9,368 nt of DNA, taken from NCBI GenBank assembly GCA_003445095.1, contig DLVS01000674.1:1-9368 (forward strand). The letters are read 5' to 3'. The position numbers and the translations under genes were made by a program. How positions within the stretch are numbered: position 1 is the first letter of the stretch; the number at the start of each line of letters is the position of its first letter. Positions 1 through 6,756 of the stretch are shown here, piece by piece. Source of the DNA: Verrucomicrobiales bacterium. GTDB lineage: Bacteria > Verrucomicrobiota > Verrucomicrobiia > Limisphaerales > UBA9464. The notes below the pieces were generated by a model that worked only from the letters and a program-made list of their open reading frames with translations, was not told where the DNA came from and did no database searches.

Positions 1-179
1 TGGAAGCGGCAATGCTGCAGGATCGGGGTGACTTCAATGTAGTGGTGCCACTGTTGAGTGACTTGACTTCGTCCACGACGGGGAAGTCTAAGGAAGATAA
101 GACGCTCCTGACGATTTCGTTGTTTGGATGTGGATAGGCTCTGATCAGCCTTGGGCAGTATGAGAAGTGAATTCAGGAG
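1..179 (+). pseudogene. Interrupted 5' part of the large TPR gene (partial at window edge)
   Basis: Reading from base 3 in the same frame as the 817-codon ORF that follows gives open protein sequence up to a TAG at 135-137. It then continues as ALISLGQYEK, a TGA at 168-170, and IQELLRAEKLSQETGD. That string is an ordinary TPR unit (Leu-Gly-x-Tyr, helix B, then the spacing to the next repeat), so the two stops lie inside a repeat and not before a gene. Each could have arisen by one C-to-T change (CAG to TAG, CGA to TGA), but this is inference. The frame is open to the window edge, so the original N-terminus, possibly with an NTPase or effector domain, is missing. The alternative is that a new gene starts after the stops, but no good start signal is visible there. 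Confidence 0.6.
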
Positions 180-2633
180 TTGCTCCGCGCTGAGAAACTA
201 TCTCAAGAGACCGGGGATGCTAGATTGTCTGCCAAGGTGGCTCTGGAACGAGGTCACGCTGCAATGCATCTCCTCAATCTGGACACAGCAGAGGAGCAGT
301 TTCGATTGGCTGAATACACCAGTCGTGCTGTAGGTGACAACGCTACCTTGGGGTCTGCATTGGATTCCATAGGCTCGATCTGCATGTTTACGGGGGACAT
401 CGCAAGCGCGTTACGCCTTTATCAGGAAGAAGCAACTGTTTGTAGTGAGTGTTCCGACCTGGTTGGACTGGCGCGCGCTCTAACCGCTAAGGGGATTGCT
501 ATGGGCAAAATGCCCGTCACGGACCCAGCCGTTGTGTTGCCGCTGTTTGACGAAGCTGAACGTCTTTGCAGGAGTACATCTAACCCGCAAGGGCTGGCTT
601 GCGCTATTGGTGGGCGTGGTCGGTATCTCCGTAGACTGGGCCGATACAACGAGGCGTTGGCTGGTCAGGTGAAAGAAATGGCCATATGGGAGAAGCTGAA
701 CATGCCGCAACCGCTGGCTTCGTGCCTGCTAGAGCAGTGCGCAACCCATCATGCGACGCATAACACTGATGAGGCGAAGCGATGCATGGAAAAGGCGAAT
801 GCCATTCTGGATCGTCTTGGAATGCCGCACGTGGATGAGGTTAGCCAGGTAGCCCGGGCTGCGGAGGCTCTTCCTAGCGAGCAGTCCGCCATCCCAGTAC
901 GGCAAACGCTGCCCGACAGTTATGCCAGCCAAGCCGAGGCCGAAGAAGCCGAACGACGTATCCTTCATGCCATTGCCAACGACAGCCAGATTAGGGGCGA
1001 ATGCTCCGCGACTGTTTGGAGACATCACATGGAGCTGGGGAATCTGTTTCTAGTGACGGGGCGGTTTTCCCAGGCAGTCTCAGAGATCGAAAAGGCTCTC
1101 AGCATCGCCCGTGAAGTTTTCAAACACCACCCCAATACGTGCGCGAGCTTGACTCTGTTGGCCGCTGCCCACACCCGGCAAGGTCGGTATGATCAAGCGA
1201 AAGTGCTCCTTGAGGAGGCGCTGGAGGTGGATCAGAAAATCGGAAAAAAGTGGAGCCAGGAGCGCGCACAAACATTAAGTCAGCTCGGGCTGATGATGAT
1301 GAGGCAAGAGCGCCTCACCGAAGCTGAGGATTACTATCGTCAGGCGCTTCAGGTGCTTGAACGGATATTCCCAAACGATCACGAAGCGCTTTCCATCACT
1401 TTGAGCAGCCTAGGCTGCGTGCTGGACGACCTAGGCAAGAAGGAAGAATCAGAGCGGCTCCATCGATGGGCTCTGACAAACGATCTGAAGGCATTCGGAC
1501 CGGACCATACTCGCTTGGCGACACGCAACCACAATCTCGGTTGTCTTTTGCGATCGATGGGCAGGTTGGCGGAGGCCAGGGATTGCTTCATGGAAGTTCT
1601 AAGAATCGACATGAAAACACGGGGCATTCATTCCCGAGAGACCGCCACTGATTTGGTTAGCATTGCCGATCTCAGCGCGGCTATGGATGATTACCGGGAC
1701 GCAGCCAAACGAGTTACGGAAGCGACCCAAGCCCTGCAAGGAATAGAAGCTTCGGAAAAGGATCTGAGTTTCAAGCTTTTCATGCTCTCCGGACAGATTC
1801 TTCAAAAGCTACCACCGGCCGAGGCGCGCGTATTGGTGAGACGCGCCTTGGGATGCGCCCAGACCGCTTTCGCAGACGACTCGTCCGAAACCGGACAAAT
1901 GCTGCGCCGCATGGTCATCAACTGCGAGGCGCCCGACGATGACGAGGGTGACACTCGAGAGACAAGCCAACAGCCAGAGGTGAATGCCAGCGATATACAG
2001 GCTGTCTTGGTGGAACTCAATCGGGCTCAGGTGGGCCACTTGTCGCATGAGGAAGGCGAACAGCTTCTGGCGAGAGGTTTGCGATTGCGTAGGCGGTGCT
2101 ATGGGAAGCAGCGAGAAGCGCTCACAGAATTGATGAACCGGCTTGCAAGTCGCTTGCATGGTGGAGGTGGGTTCTACGAAGCTATTTCTGACCTCGTGTC
2201 GAATGACCGGAAGCTTCAAGCTGCCGCAGCTGCAGCTTGGGGTATCATCGCGGAGCGAGCGACAAGGCGCGGAGACTGGGAATTCGCAACTGAAGCAATG
2301 GACAACTCGGTGGAGCTAGTGCGCATACTGTGCGCTGTGGAAGACGCTCACATCCGGCGAGATGTGGCAAAGGGGTGGTGTCGTTGGTGTCTTGATGATC
2401 TACTTCCAGCCTTGGCATCGGGAGCGCCGGTATCAGCGCGTAGATCGCTCATCACTTTGATGATCTCACGTCTAATGGATGCAGCCAGAAATTTTCCTCA
2501 CGATGTGGACTTGAAAACAACAGTTGCAAATGTGCGATTCATGGCTGCAGATCTGGCGATGGCTCAAGGCGACTGGAGTCAAGCCGAGCAATTGACCAAC
2601 GACGCATTGCGTGATCTTGAAGGTCTTACGTAG
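180..2633 (+). CDS. Large TPR-repeat protein, probably N-terminally truncated
   Basis: This is an 817-codon frame made almost wholly of tetratricopeptide helices. Residues 1-215 hold irregular TPRs. Residues 280-525 hold a regular run of roughly 42-residue kinesin-light-chain-like repeats (for example LGNLFLVTGRFSQAV, LGLMMMRQERLTEAE, LGCVLDDLGKKEESE, LGCLLRSMGRLAEAR). An acidic linker around 583-600 (APDDDEGDTRETSQQPE) leads to a helical C-terminal part with a last TPR-like pair near 785-815. No catalytic motif, signal peptide or membrane segment is seen, so it should be a cytoplasmic protein-binding scaffold. The nominal TTG start at 180 directly abuts an AGGAG (175-179) with no spacing, so it is unlikely to be a true start; the first in-frame ATG is at 264. 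TPR meaning comes from the family; its partner is unknown. Arrays like this often form the C-terminal sensor half of NTPase-TPR conflict proteins, which would fit the TIR gene downstream. Confidence 0.75.
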   Translation: MLRAEKLSQETGDARLSAKVALERGHAAMHLLNLDTAEEQFRLAEYTSRAVGDNATLGSALDSIGSICMFTGDIASALRLYQEEATVCSECSDLVGLARALTAKGIAMGKMPVTDPAVVLPLFDEAERLCRSTSNPQGLACAIGGRGRYLRRLGRYNEALAGQVKEMAIWEKLNMPQPLASCLLEQCATHHATHNTDEAKRCMEKANAILDRLGMPHVDEVSQVARAAEALPSEQSAIPVRQTLPDSYASQAEAEEAERRILHAIANDSQIRGECSATVWRHHMELGNLFLVTGRFSQAVSEIEKALSIAREVFKHHPNTCASLTLLAAAHTRQGRYDQAKVLLEEALEVDQKIGKKWSQERAQTLSQLGLMMMRQERLTEAEDYYRQALQVLERIFPNDHEALSITLSSLGCVLDDLGKKEESERLHRWALTNDLKAFGPDHTRLATRNHNLGCLLRSMGRLAEARDCFMEVLRIDMKTRGIHSRETATDLVSIADLSAAMDDYRDAAKRVTEATQALQGIEASEKDLSFKLFMLSGQILQKLPPAEARVLVRRALGCAQTAFADDSSETGQMLRRMVINCEAPDDDEGDTRETSQQPEVNASDIQAVLVELNRAQVGHLSHEEGEQLLARGLRLRRRCYGKQREALTELMNRLASRLHGGGGFYEAISDLVSNDRKLQAAAAAAWGIIAERATRRGDWEFATEAMDNSVELVRILCAVEDAHIRRDVAKGWCRWCLDDLLPALASGAPVSARRSLITLMISRLMDAARNFPHDVDLKTTVANVRFMAADLAMAQGDWSQAEQLTNDALRDLEGLT

Positions 2634-2684
2634 TTAAATCTAACAGGTTCTGACAGTAACAATAATCAAACCAACTCCAAAACA

Positions 2685-3431
2685 ATGAATGAACAACAAT
2701 GTATCGGCATAATCAATGGTCTGTTAACACAAGGCGATCTGGCAATGCAAAGAGGCAATATCGACGCCGCAAAGAGCGCCTTCCAACGAGCCAAGGATAT
2801 GTCCCGTGAGATCTCATCGGGACAAAACACAGGTTTTGCAATTGCCTGTGATAAGCTGGGCGACATTGCTCGCTGGTCTGGAGAATACTCCACAGCACGT
2901 GAACAATATCATCAAGCGTTGCCAATTTTTCGTGACTTAGCTTCCACCAACACCGAACAACGACGGGATGTCTCATTGTGTTTATCGAAGCTTGGAGAAC
3001 TCAATTTGGCTGAAAAGAATCTTTCTGCAGCCGAGATTGCGCTAGAAGAGCATTACAAGATAGCTCAACAAAATGCCGCTTCCGACCCAAGCGACTGCGA
3101 ACTTCAACGCGATCTAGCCGGAGCTCACGGCCGTCTGCAACTACTGGCAATGGCCAGAAGCAATCTGCCGGAGGCGGTGAAACACGCTGAAGCCGCGCAC
3201 ACGATTTTGGAGAAATTAGTCGGCATTGATTCCAGTAACATAGGTTGGGTTCAAGACCTCGCAGGATCAAACTGCATGTTCGCATCACTCCTGCTTCGAA
3301 CGGGTGATAAGCCCCGCGCCATGAGTATGCTAACAAAAGGTTTCGGAAAGCTTAAGCAACTGGATCAACAAGGAAGGCTCGATACAAAAGGCAAGCGATT
3401 GCTGGCGCAACTCAACGACCAATTAAGCTAA
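2685..3431 (+). CDS. 248-residue TPR protein
   Basis: This all-helical protein has about five TPR units, near residues 11-44, 52-86, 95-129, 143-178 and 191-226. The later units follow the pattern D-x-x-N/C-x-x-x-x-Q-x-DLAG (SDCELQRDLAG, SNIGWVQDLAG), which is common in bacterial TPR arrays attached to TIR or NB-ARC modules. There is no enzymatic motif, signal peptide or membrane helix. The ATG at 2685 lies 51 bases after the preceding stop, in an A-rich leader without a recognisable Shine-Dalgarno site. The stop (TAA) falls only 7 bases before the TTG of the TIR gene, so the two are probably co-transcribed. Its composition is much more AT-rich than the TIR gene beside it (43% GC in 2701-2760 against 65% in 3481-3540, counted by hand), suggesting a separate origin. 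It may be a free-standing partner of the TIR protein, or the detached C-terminus of another TIR-TPR protein. The function is inferred only from the fold and the neighbours. Confidence 0.85.
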   Translation: MNEQQCIGIINGLLTQGDLAMQRGNIDAAKSAFQRAKDMSREISSGQNTGFAIACDKLGDIARWSGEYSTAREQYHQALPIFRDLASTNTEQRRDVSLCLSKLGELNLAEKNLSAAEIALEEHYKIAQQNAASDPSDCELQRDLAGAHGRLQLLAMARSNLPEAVKHAEAAHTILEKLVGIDSSNIGWVQDLAGSNCMFASLLLRTGDKPRAMSMLTKGFGKLKQLDQQGRLDTKGKRLLAQLNDQLS

Positions 3432-3438
3432 CTGTCGC

Positions 3439-5970
3439 TTGTCCTACGACCTCTTCATCTCCTACTCCCGCCGCGACAACGAACAGGGCCGCATCACCCA
3501 GCTCGTTGAGCGCATCAACCAGGACTTCGCGCGGTTCGCCAAGCGCAAACTTGTGCCGTTCTTTGACCAGCAGGAAATCCACGGCATGTCCGACGGGCGG
3601 CAGCGCATCTTGCAGGGCCTCCGCGAATCGCGCCTGTTGCTCGCCTGCCTTTCCCCGGCGTATCTCCAGAGCGAGTATTGCGAATGGGAATTTGTCGAAT
3701 TCCTCAAATACGAAATCGGCCACCTGCACGGCTTCAACGGCGTGGCGCCGATTTATTTCGTCGAGGTGCCAGGTTGGACGGACAAGGGCTTCGAGCAGCA
3801 GTGCGCCGCGTGGGTGGCCGAACTGCGCAGGCGCCAGCATTTCGATCTCCGTCCCTGGTATGACCGGGGCGAAGAAGCCCTGCGTGAATCCGCCGTGCAG
3901 GAGCGCATGGGCAAACTCAACCGCCAGATTGTCCAGACCGTCATGCGCAGCGAACGCGCCGAGAAAAGTCTCGGCAACGTGGACGCGCACAACCCGCACT
4001 TCATCGGCCGCACGGCCAATCTGCGGATGCTGCGCGAGAACTTCGTCACGCCCGGCCACATCGGCGTCGTCACTGCCGTCAACGGCGTGGGCCGCCTGGG
4101 CAAGACTGCGCTCGCCATCGAATACACCCACGCCTTTGCTGACGAATACGGCGGCGGACGCTGGCAGGTGCGTTGCGCGGGCAAGGACGACCTGCGCCTC
4201 GCCCTCGCCGAACTCGCCACGCCCATTGGCTTCGAGTTCACCGACGAAGAAAAGTGCCGACCTCCAGTTCGAGCGCGTCTAGCACTGATCAAGCAAATGA
4301 ATGAGCCGATTCAATCCTCCGACGAAACCCAGTCTTACAAATACTGGGCCGTCATCAGCTACAGCCATCAGGACAACCTCGCCACCCGTAGCGATGGCAG
4401 CGGCGATCATATCCAGTGGGCTAATTGGCTTCATGAGCAGCTTGAGACCTTTCGGGTTCCCGATGGCTTTCGCGATCGCCGCACGCCAACCGGTGAACCG
4501 ATTCCCGAAAGGTTTTTCCCCGACTTCCGTGACGAAGCTGAATTGCCCACTAGCCACGACCTTGGCGGCCAGATACTCGACGCCTTGCGCCACTCCCGCT
4601 TCCTCATCGTCATCGCTTCCCCCCGCTCCGCCTGCTCTCATTACGTGAACGATGAAGTCCGTTATTTCCGCCAAATTGGCCGCGGCAACCTTATCCTCAC
4701 TCTTATCGTGGACGGCGAGCCGAACGTCCGCCTCTGCTCCAAAGCCGGCGATTGCTTCTGCCCAGCACTCATCCATCCGCTGCGCGACGACGGCAGCGTG
4801 GATGAAGCCTCCCTCTTGCCCGAGGAACCCATCGCCGCCGACGTGCGTGTTAAAGATGTCGAGCCACCCCGCGAGATGCGCACCTCCGAGTGCTCGCAGT
4901 CCAATCGTCAGGGTTTGCTCGACTTCATGAAACTCAAGCTCGTCGCCGGCCTGATGGGCGTAGGCCTCGACGCGCTTGTCGAGCGTGACAAACGCCGCGC
5001 AGGCCACGGAGAGTTCCTACTCGCTCAACAATTCCTAGGATCAGGGGATAAGCCACAGGCATATGCCCATCTCTCAAAATCGATCGAGCATGATCCCGAT
5101 AACCTTGAAGCAGTTCAGCTTGGATTGACGGAAATGGTTCGTCATCAACGAGGTGATAGCAGTGGGCGCGTATGGCTTCCTGCTTGGAGCATTGCTGAGC
5201 CACTACGGCAACCGGTTAATTCCGGTGAATTCGAGACCGACGGCGAGCAGATTCTTACGGTTTCCAACGACGGAAACCTGCATCTACCGGACGACTCAGC
5301 GAGAAACCTCACCGCTAATAACAGAGAGAGATTGTGTCGCTTGCTTCAGATTGTCAGCGGTCATCGCCTTAGTGGTCATGGAAGGCTTGAATCGCTCTCG
5401 GCCAACGACTTTGAACACCTTAGTCGTGACTTCGCAAACGCCGATGACTTGAATCCCTTGCTGCGCTGGATATGGAGTGATCCGTTCACGCGGACTATCC
5501 AACCCTCTTCTCATCCCTCTTCTCATATTACATTGCTTGAGTTTGTCCACTGCCAAACTCGTGAGTTGCTCGATTCCGAGAAACAGTATTGGACGATGCA
5601 AGATTGCGTGTTCGCACGTATTCCTTGGCTCGCATTGGAGCATCCACTCGCCGGAATTTGCCAAGCGGCCAGCGATCCTTTCGAGCGGTCATTCCTGTCA
5701 GTGGAAGGGGCTGTAAATAGACTGCTTCGAGAACCGCATTTCCACGACCCCCGGCAACCGCTACGCATCGTTGGCGAGCGCTCTGATTGGAAATACGAAC
5801 TCACCTTCGGTCTTGGGGAGGATTGCTACCTCGCCGCCCGCCTCCTAGAGAGAATGGAAGAGCTTGATCTCGGAAGGCGTTGTATTGAGCGGTCACTGCG
5901 TCTCTGCCCCGAGAACGAGGATTATCGGGGGTTGCAGCAGCGCTTGAACCAGCAAGCAGGCTGGCGATGA
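3439..5970 (+). CDS. Chimeric TIR - NB-ARC fragment - TIR - TPR - WD40-remnant protein
   Basis: Domains in order: TIR 1 (residues 1-135) with YDLFISYSRRD at 3-13, box-2-like VPFFDQQEI at 39-47 and SEYCEWE at 78-84, E84 being the likely NADase glutamate. Next is an NB-ARC-like start, HFIGR at 187-191 and Walker A GVGRLGKT at 216-223, ending near residue 270 with no Walker B. TIR 2 (about 300-440) has YWAVISYSHQD at 302-312, FPDFRDEAELP at 360-370 and SHYVNDE at 400-406 (E406). Then come the conserved GLMGVGLDALVERDKRR, a short TPR-like pair (525-570), one degenerate WD40 blade (592-618) and a tail (628-690, SGHRLS...RWIWSDPFTRTI) resembling the region after the propeller in TIR-WD40 proteins. 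The transmembrane helix usual in that family after TIR 2 is absent. TIR enzymes typically degrade NAD+ or make cyclic ADP-ribose-type signals on activation. The start is TTG, 7 bases after the upstream stop, with an in-frame stop at 3424. An alternative is a pseudogene fragment plus a 557-residue gene from the ATG at 4297. Confidence 0.8.
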   Translation: MSYDLFISYSRRDNEQGRITQLVERINQDFARFAKRKLVPFFDQQEIHGMSDGRQRILQGLRESRLLLACLSPAYLQSEYCEWEFVEFLKYEIGHLHGFNGVAPIYFVEVPGWTDKGFEQQCAAWVAELRRRQHFDLRPWYDRGEEALRESAVQERMGKLNRQIVQTVMRSERAEKSLGNVDAHNPHFIGRTANLRMLRENFVTPGHIGVVTAVNGVGRLGKTALAIEYTHAFADEYGGGRWQVRCAGKDDLRLALAELATPIGFEFTDEEKCRPPVRARLALIKQMNEPIQSSDETQSYKYWAVISYSHQDNLATRSDGSGDHIQWANWLHEQLETFRVPDGFRDRRTPTGEPIPERFFPDFRDEAELPTSHDLGGQILDALRHSRFLIVIASPRSACSHYVNDEVRYFRQIGRGNLILTLIVDGEPNVRLCSKAGDCFCPALIHPLRDDGSVDEASLLPEEPIAADVRVKDVEPPREMRTSECSQSNRQGLLDFMKLKLVAGLMGVGLDALVERDKRRAGHGEFLLAQQFLGSGDKPQAYAHLSKSIEHDPDNLEAVQLGLTEMVRHQRGDSSGRVWLPAWSIAEPLRQPVNSGEFETDGEQILTVSNDGNLHLPDDSARNLTANNRERLCRLLQIVSGHRLSGHGRLESLSANDFEHLSRDFANADDLNPLLRWIWSDPFTRTIQPSSHPSSHITLLEFVHCQTRELLDSEKQYWTMQDCVFARIPWLALEHPLAGICQAASDPFERSFLSVEGAVNRLLREPHFHDPRQPLRIVGERSDWKYELTFGLGEDCYLAARLLERMEELDLGRRCIERSLRLCPENEDYRGLQQRLNQQAGWR
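4246..4299 (+). other. Fusion or frameshift junction between two TIR genes
   Basis: In the long ORF this stretch reads EEKCRPPVRARLALIKQ, which does not resemble NB-ARC sequence. Shifted by one base (from 4250) it reads KSADLQFERV and then a TAG at 4280-4282. That is a good continuation of GFEFTDEE in NB-ARC proteins of this kind, judged from family memory. Directly after it, an ATG at 4297 opens MNEPIQSSDETQSYKYWAVISYS, which looks like a natural N-terminus of a TIR-WD40 protein. So the first gene appears to break off here after a slip near the A-run at 4250-4253, and the second begins, the two being in frame by chance or by selection. No Shine-Dalgarno site is seen before 4297. Confidence 0.55.
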
Positions 5971-6140
5971 GTCTATACAGGTGAAGGTCTCGCGACCTGG
6001 CTGAACCCCACACTACGAAGGGACTCGTAATGGAAGCTCAACGATCAAAGCGTCGGATGTGCCGCTTAACTCCCCTACATAATCGCCCAAATCGAATCGC
6101 AACCGGACATACCTTTCTCGGCCACCCAAAACCGTCCTCA

Positions 6141-6195
6141 CCGACCCAAGGTCGGAGTTCAGAGTTGACGCCGGACCGCCTGAAGGCGGAACTCC
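6141..6195. repeat. Nested palindromic element, possible interspersed repeat
   Basis: Three perfect pairings are visible. CCGACC at 6141-6146 pairs with GGTCGG at 6150-6155 (3-base loop). CCGCCT at 6176-6181 pairs with AGGCGG at 6184-6189 (2-base loop). GGAGTTC at 6154-6160 pairs with GAACTCC at 6189-6195 and encloses the second hairpin. In translation the core reads PPEGGTP on + and VPPSGG on -, peptides I associate with short extragenic repeats in some Verrucomicrobiota; this is a recollection, not a search. Only one copy lies in this window, so repeat status is unproven. Confidence 0.45.
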
Positions 6196-6350
6196 AGACA
6201 CCCGACTTGGCCGTGACGTGGAACCTCGCCTGCTGCATCGAGCACCTTAACGCGAAACTCAGAACACGGAATGCAGAATTTCTGTCCGCCCTCGTCGCCG
6301 CGCTGAACGATCGCGCGAAACTTTCCGACCTTGACCTGCTTCCCGACTGA
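6180..6350 (+). pseudogene. Possible detached C-terminal tail of a TPR-type protein
   Basis: The open frame ending at the TGA of 6348-6350 gives an amphipathic, protein-like stretch after the palindromes: AVTWNLACCIEHLNAKL followed by FLSALVAALNDRAKLSDLDL. The WNLA...EHL spacing and the short helical end with LNDRAK-x-x-DLD resemble the last helices of NB-ARC/TPR proteins. It has no start of its own other than the doubtful ATG at 6030, which would put the palindromes inside the protein. I read it as a leftover 3' end, perhaps of the same TIR-NB-ARC gene whose 5' end lies at 3439-4280. It could also be a short real gene from 6030 (106 residues). Confidence 0.35.
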
Positions 6351-6466
6351 AACAGCCAACCGCTAATCTCACTTGATACGCCGTGGACGTAAGGGCCGGA
6401 GCGTTGGGCGCGGACGGGCCGCTTCGCGCTTCAATTCGCCAGTGCCCATGTCAGCCTCCGGGCCAG

Positions 6467-6756
6467 ATGTCCTGCCGCCCCGAGCCGATTGATGCCTCTG
6501 CCATCGTCCTGCCCGCCGAACCACGACCTGACCGAGCGTCTCGCCGAGAATGCCCACGATCTCTGGGCCGCCCAGCGCCTCGCCCAAGGCTGAACTCACG
6601 CACCGCAGTCGATGACGCAAAGAGGCTTCACCCGTGCCTCGTCCCCTGCGCCAAATTCCCGACACCGAAAAACAGTTCGACCGGAACGCCGCCCTTGGCA
6701 CGCTCAAGCCCATCCTTTAACTCGAGTACACCGTTAACGCAGCTGCCCAACCATGA
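6467..6756 (+). pseudogene. Broken single-domain RyR (ryanodine receptor repeat) protein
   Basis: Stitching three frames together rebuilds a complete RyR domain of about 96 codons, the usual size of free-standing bacterial RyR proteins. From the ATG at 6467 it reads MSCRPEPIDASAIVLP. After a shift near 6510-6519 it reads NHDLTERLAENAHDLWAAQR, then LAQG and a TGA at 6591-6593 where the family has the conserved Trp of GW. After a second shift, from about 6612, it reads DDAKRLHPCLVP, and after a third, from 6661, DTEKQFDRNAALGTLKPIL. A TAA at 6718-6720 interrupts the end, and the frame then closes at a TGA (6754-6756) overlapping the next ATG. The hallmark RyR blocks (P-x-PIDTS, LAENxHDxWA-x-QR, HPCLVPY, EKxxDRNxALxTLK) are all recognisable. 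RyR domains in bacterial conflict operons have been proposed to sense nucleotide-derived ligands. With three frameshifts and two stops the gene should be dead, although the neighbour downstream is intact. Confidence 0.85.
6753..6756 (+). promoter_or_regulatory. ATGA stop-start overlap (translational coupling relic)
   Basis: The TGA that closes the last frame of the RyR remnant shares ATGA with the start codon of the AAA+ gene. This is the standard arrangement for coupled translation of partner proteins, and it shows that the two genes once formed one operon unit. No Shine-Dalgarno site precedes the ATG (GCTGCCCAACC), so with the upstream frame broken, translation of the AAA+ gene may now be less efficient. 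Confidence 0.65.

Larger units (their letters stand above)
5971..6466. other. Gene-poor stretch between TIR chimera and RyR remnant
   Basis: No convincing intact gene was found here. An open frame from the ATG at 6030 (106 codons, AAGGGA 6 bases upstream) has an unconvincing N-terminal half rich in Arg, Pro and Ser that runs through the palindromes at 6141-6195; only its last 56 codons look protein-like and are listed separately. A small hairpin (AGGTC, loop TCGC, GACCT, 5985-5998) follows the TIR gene stop but has no T-run, so it is not a clear terminator. From 6351 to 6466 the sequence is GC-rich with nothing recognisable. Confidence 0.5.

Noticed and set aside
3412..4131. 239-codon open frame on the - strand opposite the first TIR domain
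   Set aside because: It is a shadow of a GC-rich gene: it mirrors the TIR coding frame, has no recognisable domain, and the + strand shows clear TIR motifs.
3506..4282. 258-codon + strand frame overlapping the first TIR
   Set aside because: Most of it is a Ser/Ala/Arg-rich shadow. Only its last ten codons look genuine, and they are used as evidence for a frame slip.
4279..5007. 242-codon open frame on the - strand opposite the second TIR domain
   Set aside because: Shadow of the + strand TIR gene, with no family resemblance.
5949..5998. Small hairpins at the TIR gene end (CCAGC/GCTGG and AGGTC/GACCT) as a terminator
   Set aside because: The stems are 5 bp with no T-run; chance pairing in GC-rich DNA is likely.
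6013..6201. 62-codon - strand frame across the palindromes
   Set aside because: Its VPPSGG segment is explained by the palindromic element; there is no start signal and no family resemblance.
168..6593. TGA stops at 168 and 6591 as evidence of a code reading UGA as an amino acid
   Set aside because: The intact genes use TGG for Trp and two of them end at TGA. TAG and TAA stops and frameshifts are also present, so decay is the simpler reading.
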